The notes below the pieces were generated by a model. It was not told where the DNA came from. It saw nothing but the letters and a program-made list of their open reading frames with translations, and made no database searches. This document shows, in pieces, positions 56,606 to 64,000 of a stretch of DNA of 64,000 bases (within the stretch, counting starts at the first letter, position 1; every line of letters begins with the position of its first letter). Both the position numbers and the translations under genes were made by a program. Source of the DNA: an uncultured Eubacteriales bacterium (GTDB lineage Bacteria; Bacillota; Clostridia; Oscillospirales; CAG-272); contig CAKSLQ010000002.1 in the NCBI GenBank assembly GCA_934467415.1, positions 1 to 64,000 of the forward strand, read 5' to 3'.

Positions 56606-56752
56606 AAGCCTCCCCCTGACGGGGGAGGTGGCACGGCAACGCCGTGACGGAGGGAGAGATACCGCAAAATAGAGGATATCGAGCAAATGTTACTGCTCGT
56701 TATCTCTCCCTCAGTCGGCTGCGCCGACAGCTCCCTCGTCAGAGGGAGCCAT
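56606..56752. repeat. Palindromic intergenic repeat, copy 2
   Basis: It begins AAGCCTCCCCCTGACGGGGGAGG and ends CCCTCGTCAGAGGGAGCC, both arms being hairpins, with GGAGGGAGAGAT and ATCTCTCCCTC pairing across the centre. The design is like copies 1 and 3 but the sequence differs. It lies in the 374-base gap before the first lipoprotein gene. Confidence 0.65.
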
Positions 56753-56799
56753 GGTTTGTACAATCTCTCAAGCGCTGTTCTGCAATCGAACTTTACCCG

Positions 56800-56839
56800 C
56801 AGCCGAAAAGGTTGAACCGAACGGTTTAACCTTTTTTTG
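56800..56839 (+). terminator. Terminator after the helical protein gene
   Basis: AAGGTTGAACCG pairs with CGGTTTAACCTT (one wobble pair) and is followed by seven T residues. Confidence 0.85.
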
Positions 56840-56847
56840 GTATTCGA

Positions 56848-56876
56848 TTGACAGTGCAGGCTTCTTATGCTACACT
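56848..56876 (+). promoter_or_regulatory. Promoter of lipoprotein gene 1
   Basis: TTGACA (56848-56853), 17-bp spacer, TACACT (56871-56876). The following GAAACCAACCCGAAGAATTG is repeated exactly after the promoter of lipoprotein gene 2. Confidence 0.82.
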
Positions 56877-56939
56877 GAAACCAACCCGAAGAATTGACGA
56901 TATACAGGGTGAAAAGCCATTTGCTTTCGGAGGAATGAC

Positions 56940-58148
56940 ATGAACAAAAAACTGATGACTGTGCTGACCGCCGCCGCCCTTGCAGCGGCGCTTGCCGCCT
57001 GCGGGGAGGGCAAGCCGAACCATTCGGACGCGCCCGCGACCGACCTGCCGACTTCGCTGACGACGCAGACGGAGGCGGCCTCGCAGACAACCGAGACGAC
57101 CGAGACCACCCCGCCCGAAACCACCGCGCCCGCAGCGCTGCCCGAGGTGAAGGACGGCACGGTCTACACGAAAAAGGCCGTTGACATGTACAGCGGCGGC
57201 GATTTCGGCTTTACGCATTCGTTGACCGTCCCGAAGATCGACAGCACGAAGCCGGGCGCCGAGGCGCTGAACGCCAAGATACTTGCCGACCAGCAGGAGA
57301 AACTGGACGCGCTTGCCGCCGGCAAGGAGAAAAACGACCTCTACACCGTCACCTACTCGGTCTCGGGTGCGGACGGCATTCTTGCCGTCAATGTCTATGA
57401 ATTCACCGGCTGGCAGTATTCCGAGAGCTACTCGTCCCGCCGTTTCTACTACTACGATGCGGCAGAGGATCGCGAGCTGACACTGGATGAGACGCTTTCC
57501 AAGCTCGCCATGACAAAAGAGAGCCTGAACCGTGCGTTTGCCTGGTCGAGCGAATACGCCGCGATCAGCGTTGAAAATTCCGACCTCACGCGCACACTTG
57601 CAGAGAGCGTCTTCGGCGCACCCCTGACCGGCGTCTATGATACATCCGTGTTCCGCTATGCAGAGATGCAGAACGGCAACAAAGCCGAGCTGCTCGGCAT
57701 CGACTTTGACGAGACGACCGTCTCGCCCTGCTACCGCTATTCAATCTACACCGTCGGCACGGTTTCCTGCCCCATTGACCGCGCAAGCGGACAGCCGATG
57801 CATCCGTATTACGAATGCACCATAGATGCCGCCGACCTGCAAGTCGGCGACGCCTTCCGCATCACCATCAAGGACGGCAAGGTGACCGAGGCGGTCGTTC
57901 CCGCCGCGCTGCAGGTGCAGCGCGTCACCATCGCCTCGGACGGCGTCACCGTGCTCTACGGAAAGGACGCGACCTACAGCATGGACAACACCGATTTCCG
58001 TGTGAACGGCGAAAGCGTCAACTGGGGCTCAAACAGCGGCGGTATCGATGCAGAGGATGTTTTCAGCAACTACCGCTTCATGGCGGATTACATCCCGCTC
58101 GACAAGCTCACAACGATTGAATTCGTCCTCAAGACCAACCTTGACTGA
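56940..58148 (+). CDS. Secreted lipoprotein 1 (RsiV/DUF4163-like domain)
   Basis: A 402-aa lipoprotein. The signal peptide MNKKLMTVLTAAALAAALAA ends at a lipobox Cys (LAAC, Cys21), followed by a Thr/Glu-rich linker to about residue 65. The region KIDSTKPGAEALNAKI (~100) then FYYYDAAEDRELTLDETL (~165) resembles the extracellular DUF4163/DUF3298 domains of RsiV and PdaC proteins, though I cannot confirm it. It is paralogous to the product at 58758, with near-identical first halves and more divergent C-termini. Confidence 0.75.
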   Translation: MNKKLMTVLTAAALAAALAACGEGKPNHSDAPATDLPTSLTTQTEAASQTTETTETTPPETTAPAALPEVKDGTVYTKKAVDMYSGGDFGFTHSLTVPKIDSTKPGAEALNAKILADQQEKLDALAAGKEKNDLYTVTYSVSGADGILAVNVYEFTGWQYSESYSSRRFYYYDAAEDRELTLDETLSKLAMTKESLNRAFAWSSEYAAISVENSDLTRTLAESVFGAPLTGVYDTSVFRYAEMQNGNKAELLGIDFDETTVSPCYRYSIYTVGTVSCPIDRASGQPMHPYYECTIDAADLQVGDAFRITIKDGKVTEAVVPAALQVQRVTIASDGVTVLYGKDATYSMDNTDFRVNGESVNWGSNSGGIDAEDVFSNYRFMADYIPLDKLTTIEFVLKTNLD

Positions 58149-58153
58149 TGCAA

Positions 58154-58197
58154 ACAAAAAACAAGGCATCCGCCGCAGCGGATGCCTTGTTTTTTGT
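58154..58197. terminator. Bidirectional terminator after lipoprotein gene 1
   Basis: A 20-bp stem (58154-58173 with 58178-58197) with loop CGCA. It is paralogous to the terminator at 59969. Confidence 0.92.
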
Positions 58198-58199
58198 TT

Positions 58200-58411
58200 T
58201 TACTTTTCTTTGAGCGTGCAGCCAAGTTCGATTTCGTCCTCGTCCTCATTCCCGGTCGGGCAGAAGCCAAAGGATTTGTACAAGCCGAGCGCGGCCGGAT
58301 TTTCCCGGTTGCAGGTCAGCAGAATGCACCCCGACTTGCCGAACGGTTTGGTTCGGATGTAGTCGAGCACGGCGGCAAAGGCGGCTTTGCCGTATCCCTT
58401 GCCCTGCGCGG
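58200..58411 (-). pseudogene. Truncated GNAT acetyltransferase (C-terminal remnant)
   Basis: The minus strand encodes the last 67 or so residues of a GNAT protein (GKGYGKAAFAAVLDYIRTKP, then NRENPAALGLYKSFGF). These match the intact gene at 60007-60465 at most positions. Upstream of CCTGCGCGG (58403-58411) the sequence switches to a copy of the PHP gene 3' end, so the first half of the gene is missing. Confidence 0.88.
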
Positions 58412-58619
58412 CCTGCGCGACCGCCGCGCCTACCCCTATGACCGCTTCTGGGAGATTGCCGCGGCGGAAGGCTGCGACGCCATCCTCGGGCGGGACGCGC
58501 ACGACGCCGCCGCGCTCTCGGATGCCGCCACCGAGGCAGCCGGGCGCGCCTATGCCGCGCGGTTCGGACTGCATCTCTGCGAGACGGTCGAGCTGCGCCC
58601 GGTGAAGCAGCGCGCATAA
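58403..58619 (+). pseudogene. Truncated PHP phosphatase (C-terminal remnant)
   Basis: The plus strand encodes LRDRRAYPYDRFWEIAAAEG and the rest of the PHP protein C-terminus with only a few changes (ending VKQRA). It is a copy of 55859-56066. There is no start region, so it is not expected to make a protein. Confidence 0.9.
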
Positions 58620-58667
58620 GATGCGGCGGTTTCTGCAGGCATTGTTCTGCCTTTTTTTGGAATTTCG

Positions 58668-58697
58668 TTGACAATCGGTTTTTATCCATGTTATAAT
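58668..58697 (+). promoter_or_regulatory. Promoter of lipoprotein gene 2
   Basis: TTGACA (58668-58673), 18-bp spacer, TATAAT (58692-58697). It is homologous to the promoter at 56848 but with better hexamers. Confidence 0.82.
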
Positions 58698-58757
58698 GAA
58701 ACCAACCCGAAGAATTGACGATATACAGGTTGAGGACTTTTGACAAGGAGGGAGAAC

Positions 58758-59966
58758 ATGAACAGAAAACTGCTGGCTCTGCTGACCGCCGCCGCTCTTG
58801 CCGCGGCGCTTGCCGCCTGCGGCGAGAACAATCCCGGCGGCAAGCAGACGACCGACACCGCGCCGCCTGCCTCTCTGACGACACAGACAGAGGCGACCTC
58901 GCAGACGACCGTGACAACCGAGACGACCCCGCCCGAAACCACCGCGCCCGCAGCGCTGCCCGAGGTGAAGGACGGCACGGTCTACACAAAAAAGGCCGTT
59001 GACATGTTCAGCGGCGGCGATTTCGACTTCCTGCATTCGTTGACCGTCCCGAAGATCGACAGCACGAAGCCGGGCGCCGAGGCGCTGAACGCCAAGATGC
59101 TTGCCGCCCAACAGGAAAAGCTGGACGCGCTTGCCGCAGGCAAGGAGGGGCGCAGCCTTTACACCGTCACCTACTCGGCCTCGGGCGCGGACGGCATTCT
59201 CGCCGTCAATGTCTATGAATATACCGGGTATCAATATTCCGAGCCGAGCAGGAACCGCTGCTTCTACTACTATGATGTGGCGGCAGACCGCGAGTTGACC
59301 CTGGACGAGGTGCTGACGCACCTTTCGCTGGCACGCGACAGCCTCGACAAGGCGCTTGTCTGGTCAAACGGCTATGAGTTCATCAGCATCGAGAACACCG
59401 ACCGAACGATCACGCCTGCCGCGACCGTCTTCGGCGCACCCCTGACCGGCGCCTATGATGCATCCTTGTTCCACTATGCAGAGATACGAAGCGGCAACGA
59501 AGTTGAACTGCTCGGCATCGACTTTGACGAGACGACCGTCTCGCCCTGCTACCGCTATATCCTCTACACCGTCGGCACGCTCATCTGCCCCATCGACCGC
59601 GCGACCGGTCAGCCGCTGCTCCCGTACTACGAATGCACGCCGAACATCGCGGACCTGAAGGTCGGAGATTCCTTCCGTATCACGGTCAAGGACGGCAAGG
59701 TCACCGAGATGACCGCGCCCGCCGACGCGAAGGTGCAGCGCATCAAGATCTCCTCCTGCGGTCTTTCGGTCTACTACAGCGCGGACGCGGCTTTCGATTA
59801 CAGCAACGCCGTGTTTTTCGTCAACGGAAAGGACCAAGGCATCGGCGCCATGCACAGCATGACCGATACGGCGAATATCTATCTGATGTACCGCTCCTTC
59901 TCCGACTACATCCCGCTCGACAAGCTCAACACACTGGAGTTTTCCGTCAAGTCAAACCGGGACTAA
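58758..59966 (+). CDS. Secreted lipoprotein 2 (RsiV/DUF4163-like domain)
   Basis: A 402-aa lipoprotein, exactly the same length as lipoprotein 1. The signal MNRKLLALLTAAALAAALAA ends at Cys21, with a Thr-rich linker after it. The middle (KIDSTKPGAEALNAKM, FYYYDVAADRELTLDEVL) is nearly the same as in copy 1, while the last 100 residues have drifted (for example ISSCGLSVYYSADAAFDYSN). ATG 58758 follows AAGGAGGGAG. The paralogs arose by the tandem duplication described in the findings and may now differ in expression or ligand. Confidence 0.75.
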   Translation: MNRKLLALLTAAALAAALAACGENNPGGKQTTDTAPPASLTTQTEATSQTTVTTETTPPETTAPAALPEVKDGTVYTKKAVDMFSGGDFDFLHSLTVPKIDSTKPGAEALNAKMLAAQQEKLDALAAGKEGRSLYTVTYSASGADGILAVNVYEYTGYQYSEPSRNRCFYYYDVAADRELTLDEVLTHLSLARDSLDKALVWSNGYEFISIENTDRTITPAATVFGAPLTGAYDASLFHYAEIRSGNEVELLGIDFDETTVSPCYRYILYTVGTLICPIDRATGQPLLPYYECTPNIADLKVGDSFRITVKDGKVTEMTAPADAKVQRIKISSCGLSVYYSADAAFDYSNAVFFVNGKDQGIGAMHSMTDTANIYLMYRSFSDYIPLDKLNTLEFSVKSNRD

Positions 59967-59968
59967 AC

Positions 59969-60006
59969 AAAAGCAAGGCATCCGCCGCGGCGGATGCCTT
60001 GCTTTT
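59969..60006. terminator. Bidirectional terminator after lipoprotein gene 2
   Basis: A 17-bp stem (59969-59985 with 59990-60006) with a 4-nt loop, shared by the lipoprotein gene and the GNAT gene on the other strand. Confidence 0.92.
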
Positions 60007-60465
60007 TTACTTTGTTTCGAGTGTATAGCCGAGTTCGATCTCGTCCTCGTCCCCGTTCCCGGTCGGGCGGAAGCCGAAGGACGCATACAGGCCGAGGGCT
60101 GTGGGATTTTCCCGGTTGCAGGTCAGCAGAATGCGATCCGACTTGCCAAACGGCTTTGTCCGGATGTAGTCGAGCACGGCGGCGAAGGCGGCTCTGCCGC
60201 AGCCCTTGCCCTGCTCGGCGCGGTCGATCATCATATGCCAGATGTTGTAGACTTCTTCGTCGTAGTCGTAGATGACCATGACGTAGCCGACCATGCGGCC
60301 GTCCGCATAGATGCCGAACGGCGTACACTGCGTGCGGTAGACATACGCCTGCGCCAGGCTGCGGATCGGGTGCGAGACAAAGGCGTCCTGCCCGTCGCCG
60401 AGCTTCAGGTTGAATGCGTCGATAAAGTTGTTTTCGTCAATCTGTTTCAGTTGAATGCTGTTCAT
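60007..60465 (-). CDS. GNAT-family N-acetyltransferase
   Basis: A 152-aa acetyl-CoA-dependent acetyltransferase. The acetyl-CoA pyrophosphate loop is intact (EQGKGCGRAAFAAVL, ~83-97), as is the C-terminal NRENPTALGLYASFGFRPTG (~118-137), which is the usual beta-bulge region. Some relatives act on spermidine or diamines, but the substrate cannot be read here. A consensus promoter lies upstream. The remnant at 58200 is its partial duplicate. Confidence 0.9.
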   Translation of the reverse strand: MNSIQLKQIDENNFIDAFNLKLGDGQDAFVSHPIRSLAQAYVYRTQCTPFGIYADGRMVGYVMVIYDYDEEVYNIWHMMIDRAEQGKGCGRAAFAAVLDYIRTKPFGKSDRILLTCNRENPTALGLYASFGFRPTGNGDEDEIELGYTLETK

Positions 60466-60559
60466 GTAATTTCTCCTTGATTTTCGTTTGTCGGTTGGTC
60501 GAACGGATTGCGATGTTTTTCATCATGAACAGCCCCTTTCGGATTGGAATAACAGGGAG

Positions 60560-60588
60560 ATTATAGCACAGGCACTTGCCGCTGTCAA
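60560..60588 (-). promoter_or_regulatory. Promoter of the GNAT gene
   Basis: On the minus strand TTGACA (60588-60583), 17-bp spacer, TATAAT (60565-60560). Confidence 0.88.
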
Positions 60589-60679
60589 GGGAGAATGATT
60601 ATAAAAACAGCCCTCGGCGCCCGTTTTTGCTACGGCACGATACGAACCGCCCCGGGCGTCTGGCCCTGCAAAAGTTTTA

Positions 60680-60942
60680 AGGCTTCCCTTGGGGGAGAGC
60701 TGTACGAGACGCATTGCGTCTCGCGGAGTTTTTCTTCGTCGGCTAAACACCGACGATTTCGCGAGCGAAACCGAAAAACATCCCGAGCGTAGCGACTGAT
60801 GAGGGATTGTACAAAGCAAAATATCGCACCATGCTGTGCCGGCTGCCTGCATGCCCTCATCCGTCGCGCGTGATGTTTCCCGCAAGGGAAACTCATTAGG
60901 AACGCAATGCGTTCCGTGCCACACTTCCCCACCGGGGAAGGC
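60680..60942. repeat. Palindromic intergenic repeat, copy 3 (long form)
   Basis: It starts GGCTTCCCTTGGGGG and ends CCGGGGAAGGC like copy 1, and shares GACTGATGAGGGATTGTA and CTGCCTGCATGCCCTCATCC with it. It is about 125 bases longer because extra inverted repeats are inserted (GAGACGCATTGCGTCTC, CGTCGG...CCGACG, GGAACGCAATGCGTTCC). No gene is supported in 60589-60966. Confidence 0.75.
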
Positions 60943-60966
60943 ATAGATTGGCGCGGGCAACCATGC

Positions 60967-60999
60967 AAAAAAGCACACGGCGGAGCCGTGTGCTTTTTT
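60967..60999 (-). terminator. Terminator of the GH43/SLH gene
   Basis: Stem AAAAAAGCACACGGC with GCCGTGTGCTTTTTT (60967-60981 with 60985-60999) and a 3-nt loop, just beyond the stop at 61009. Confidence 0.92.
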
Positions 61000-61008
61000 G
61001 CATTGTTT

Positions 61009-64000
61009 TTACTTTGCGCGCATTTCCGCGATAGCGATGCGGGTAAAGATGACGCACGCCTCGGAGCGCTTGATACCGTCGTTCGGGCGGTACTTGCCCG
61101 TTCCGGCGTCGCCGCCGACGATACCCGCGTTATACAGCTTCTGCACCGCCGCGTAGCAGGCGAGGTCGCTCGTCACATCGGGGTTCGAGCCACTGCGGAC
61201 CGCCGCATACTCGCTGTCGGGCAGAATGTTTGCAAAGACGATCGCCATATCGCCGCGCGTGATCGACGCATTGTAGTCCTTAAACTGATCCGCCTTGATG
61301 ATGCCGTTTGCGACGCAGTAGCTGACATAAGGATCGTACCAGTTCTTCGCCCCCGCGGTATCCACCGTCTTGCCGGTGTACGCCGTGTGGATGTTGGCCG
61401 CCGCCGTGATCGCCTGTGCCACCGTGAAGCTGCCGTCGGGCGAGAACTTCGCCGCACTCGTACCGTTGGCCAGCGCCACACGGTATGCATCGCGAACGTA
61501 AGCATAGAACCATGCGTTCGCCGTCACATCGGTGAAGCGGTCGTCATAGATGCGCTTGTACGCAAAGCCGACCTTGTCGCCGCCGACCGTGCCGAAGCCG
61601 CTGATCTTCTTGCCGAGCGGCAGGGGATTGAGGTTGACGGTATAGGTGGTGTTGATGTCGGCAGGCTGCTTTGTCCCCTTGCCGATGACAACGCCGTCCT
61701 TCGTCGCCGTGTAGGGCTCCACAAAGGCAAATCTGCCGGCTGCGGTGTTATTGCTCTTGTAAGCATGGTAGCAGATCCAGCCCTGTCCGTCGGTGTCGGT
61801 CACATAGGAGGCGTGGCCGCAGCCCGAGAGCTGCGCGGACTGTGCGAAGATCGAGGTGGGGCTCTTCTCCCAGCTGCTCATCAAGAGCGGGTCGCCGCCG
61901 ATGTACTTCAGCTGGCCGAGCTGGTAGGACTTCGTCCAGTAGCCGCTGCCCGAATAGATGATGAAGATCGAGCCGTCCTTGCCGTAGACTGCCGTCGAGC
62001 CTTCGACGACCTGCGGGTGAACCTTATCCTCGGAGCCGACCTTCTCCCAGTCGTAGTCCGGGCGGCAGATCACCTGCGGCTCACCGCTGATGCGCCACGG
62101 CTTGTCGAACTTGGCGATGTTGATGGTCTGATAGAAGTTGACGTTCTCCGTGCCGCTGGTCTCGCGACCGACTTCGCTGATGAACATGATGTACTTCTGG
62201 TTATTGATATTGATGACCGAGCAGCCGCCACACAGCTCATTCACGTTGAAGTCGCTGTCCGGGAACTCGATCTTCTGCGGGACATTCGGCTCGCCGGTCA
62301 GAGGATTGCCCCAGCGGCCGAGCAGATTGTCGCCGTCCAGGCACTTGATGACATACGCGCGCTGGCCGCCGAAGCCGCCGCCCGTCTCCTTGCCGTCGCC
62401 GCTGTCACTGCCGAGGAAGCAGTACCAGCCTGCGTCCGCCTCGCCGACATCCGCTGCGCTGAAGTAGTGGATCTCGGGCGACCAAAGGTTCTTCGACCAC
62501 TCCTTGCCCGCCTCGGGGGTGTAGATCACCGTGCCGGGGGTGGTGGCAAGGTCGCCGATGTTGGCCGCCTTGTAGATGGCCAGTCTGGTGCCTGCGGTTG
62601 CAATGTAGTAGTAGAAGCCGTCATGGAAGAACAGCCACGGGTCTGCGCCGTTGGAACGGATCGGATTCTGGAAGCTCATCGTGCCGGTGACTTCCGCATT
62701 GAGGTCCACATGGCTGCCGGTGGAGAGCGCGCTCGTCATCGTCGAGTTTGCAAGCACCGCCGTACCGGTGAACGCCGTCAGGTGCGAGAAGTTGCCGTCC
62801 GTGACGCGGACATTGTAGCTGCCCGCGTAGCTGCCGAGCGTGGGATTGGTCGCCACGGCGATCGCGGTGTTGTACTTGCCGCCGTTCAGCGTGAGCGCAA
62901 CGTCACCGCTGACAGCCTGCCCTTCCGCCGTAATGTCAAATGCATAGACACCGGCAAGGAACTCGCCGCCGTCAATCACAGCGTCGATTCTGCCCTTGTG
63001 GTCGCCTGCGGAGGCAAGCACGAGCTTTTCCTTGAATGTGCCGCCCTCAATCTTGAGTTTGGTGTCAAACTCGCTGTAACCCGTACCCGACGAACCGCCG
63101 CGTACACGCTGCCATGTGCCGCTCTTGATGGTGAGATCGGCGCCGTGCGCCTTCTCCGCATCGGTCGGCATAACGCCGGTGTTGGTGCCGCCCATGATGC
63201 TGGCCACCGTGGCGACTGCGCCGCCCGTGGTGCATTCCAGCCCGTCGCCGAAGACGACGGTATTCAGCATGCAGTAGAACCCGACATACGCCTTCTGCGT
63301 CTCGATCCTGAGGTTTTCAAACAAGGTCTCGCCGCCGCAGTAGTAGTTGGCCTTCAGCACGAGCTTTGCGCCGCTCTTTCTGTAGTCCACGCCGTCATAA
63401 ACCGAGGTGACGGTGATTTTCTTGGTGTGATACAGTCCGGAGAGCGCCGTATCCAGCGTATACTCGCCGCTGATGACAAGGATACCGCCGTTTTTCAGCG
63501 ACTCGTAAGCCTCTGTGATGCTGCCGCAGGCCGTTGCCGCGCTCGAACCGCTGCCCGTGCCGCCGTCCTTCAGATAGCAGACCTTTTCGCCGCCGATCGT
63601 AAAGAGGGATGCCGCGCTGCCGAGAATGCCGGCGTCTACCTTCGTCTCGTCCAGCGTCAGGCTGCCGCGGACGTTCTCGCCCGCGACCTCAAATGCGCCG
63701 ATCTTGCCGCCGTAGAGGACAAGCTCCAGGCGCTTTGCAACATTGTTCAGAACGACCTTGCCGATCTCGCCGTCGGTCATGGTCAGGACGAAGCCGTCCA
63801 GCTTTGCATCGGTGGTCTTGACCGTGCCGATCCTGCCGCTTGCAATCTCGATGCGTGCGATGGACGAACCGCCGGTGACGGTATCGACCGATGCGCCCGC
63901 CACAAGCAGCGTGAGGTCGCCGGTGGCCGTGACCTTGCCGAATGCGCCCGCATAAAGGTCAGCCGCGCCGACCACATCCGGCTTGCCGCCGATGTCGGCC
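61009..64000 (-). CDS. S-layer-anchored GH43-family glycoside hydrolase (partial, start outside window)
   Basis: At least 997 codons are present and the frame is open to the window edge, so the N-terminus and any signal peptide are missing. The first 450 or so residues are repetitive beta-strand sequence (LTLDETKVDAGILG, LTIKSGTWQRVRGG, IDAVIDGGEFLAGVYAF) that may form a beta-helix. A five-bladed GH43 domain follows (FQNPIRSNGADPWLFFHDGF with the base Asp, KNLWSPEIHYF, VVEGSTAVY with the acid Glu). A C-terminal tail carries three SLH repeats (FTDVTANAWFYAYVRDAYRV and onward) for cell-wall attachment. Such enzymes usually remove arabinose or xylose from plant polysaccharides. Confidence 0.88.
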   Translation of the reverse strand, partial: ADIGGKPDVVGAADLYAGAFGKVTATGDLTLLVAGASVDTVTGGSSIARIEIASGRIGTVKTTDAKLDGFVLTMTDGEIGKVVLNNVAKRLELVLYGGKIGAFEVAGENVRGSLTLDETKVDAGILGSAASLFTIGGEKVCYLKDGGTGSGSSAATACGSITEAYESLKNGGILVISGEYTLDTALSGLYHTKKITVTSVYDGVDYRKSGAKLVLKANYYCGGETLFENLRIETQKAYVGFYCMLNTVVFGDGLECTTGGAVATVASIMGGTNTGVMPTDAEKAHGADLTIKSGTWQRVRGGSSGTGYSEFDTKLKIEGGTFKEKLVLASAGDHKGRIDAVIDGGEFLAGVYAFDITAEGQAVSGDVALTLNGGKYNTAIAVATNPTLGSYAGSYNVRVTDGNFSHLTAFTGTAVLANSTMTSALSTGSHVDLNAEVTGTMSFQNPIRSNGADPWLFFHDGFYYYIATAGTRLAIYKAANIGDLATTPGTVIYTPEAGKEWSKNLWSPEIHYFSAADVGEADAGWYCFLGSDSGDGKETGGGFGGQRAYVIKCLDGDNLLGRWGNPLTGEPNVPQKIEFPDSDFNVNELCGGCSVININNQKYIMFISEVGRETSGTENVNFYQTINIAKFDKPWRISGEPQVICRPDYDWEKVGSEDKVHPQVVEGSTAVYGKDGSIFIIYSGSGYWTKSYQLGQLKYIGGDPLLMSSWEKSPTSIFAQSAQLSGCGHASYVTDTDGQGWICYHAYKSNNTAAGRFAFVEPYTATKDGVVIGKGTKQPADINTTYTVNLNPLPLGKKISGFGTVGGDKVGFAYKRIYDDRFTDVTANAWFYAYVRDAYRVALANGTSAAKFSPDGSFTVAQAITAAANIHTAYTGKTVDTAGAKNWYDPYVSYCVANGIIKADQFKDYNASITRGDMAIVFANILPDSEYAAVRSGSNPDVTSDLACYAAVQKLYNAGIVGGDAGTGKYRPNDGIKRSEACVIFTRIAIAEMRAK

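Noticed and set aside
1..64000. CRISPR array, transposase genes or rRNA operon
   Set aside because: No regularly spaced direct repeats, no transposase or cas motifs and no rRNA sequence were seen on either strand.

Overview
The window looks like chromosomal DNA from a strictly anaerobic, GC-rich member of the Clostridia, most likely the Oscillospiraceae/Ruminococcaceae. The signs are an electron-bifurcating [FeFe] hydrogenase (HydABC type), an NfnAB-type transhydrogenase, an iron alcohol dehydrogenase, BadF/BcrA-type dehydratase activases, an S-layer-anchored GH43 glycosidase, and consensus TTGACA-17-TATAAT promoters throughout. There are no rRNA genes, no CRISPR array and no recognisable transposase. 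The assignment is by gene content only.

Layout. 1-963: tRNA-Pro (minus), then about 560 bp with four small promoter-plus-hairpin units that look like tandem small RNA genes. 964-4150: murJ, a GT4 glycosyltransferase and a VanZ-like protein (cell envelope operon). 4225-5860: an S1-domain protein and a cytidylate-kinase-like protein. 5906-10149 (minus): a membrane protein and secA. 10324-11497: trmL and a phd-doc toxin-antitoxin pair. 11557-14244: an AT-rich island with an XRE repressor and zinc-ribbon proteins, bracketed by two copies of the same terminator. 14346-19202 (minus): htpG, a prephenate-dehydratase-like gene, a TSCPD gene and a phosphoglucomutase. 19398-19484: tRNA-Leu.

19622-28267 (minus) is a ten-gene operon holding a whole phosphotransferase system (EI, HPr, EIIA, EIIB, ascorbate-type EIIC), its DeoR regulator, two BtpA-family proteins, a phosphotriesterase-family hydrolase and a creatininase-family amidohydrolase. 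It probably imports and breaks down an unidentified sugar-acid, lactone or amide-type substrate, and is the strongest candidate here for an undescribed pathway.

28753-39859 (minus) holds an S66 peptidase, an epimerase-like protein, NfnAB, a 5'-nucleotidase lipoprotein, an Fe-dependent alcohol dehydrogenase with Rex-like sites, and an ECF sigma factor with a leucine-rich-repeat membrane partner. 39992-48633 (minus) holds two operons: HydCBA hydrogenase, and a sensory-hydrogenase module (DRTGG, RsbW-like ATPase, HydS, DRTGG, PHP). Their promoters share an unusual extended sequence. 48954-53169 (minus) is a dehydratase-activase protein split in two.

53436-56565 (plus) holds azlCD, a C26 glutamine-hydrolase-like peptidase, a histidinol-phosphatase-like PHP protein and a helical protein. 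55859-60218 is an old tandem duplication that made two lipoprotein genes and left a broken acetyltransferase and a broken PHP gene fused at the join. Three palindromic repeat elements (48801, 56606, 60680) lie in intergenic gaps. The window ends inside a large GH43/SLH surface enzyme.
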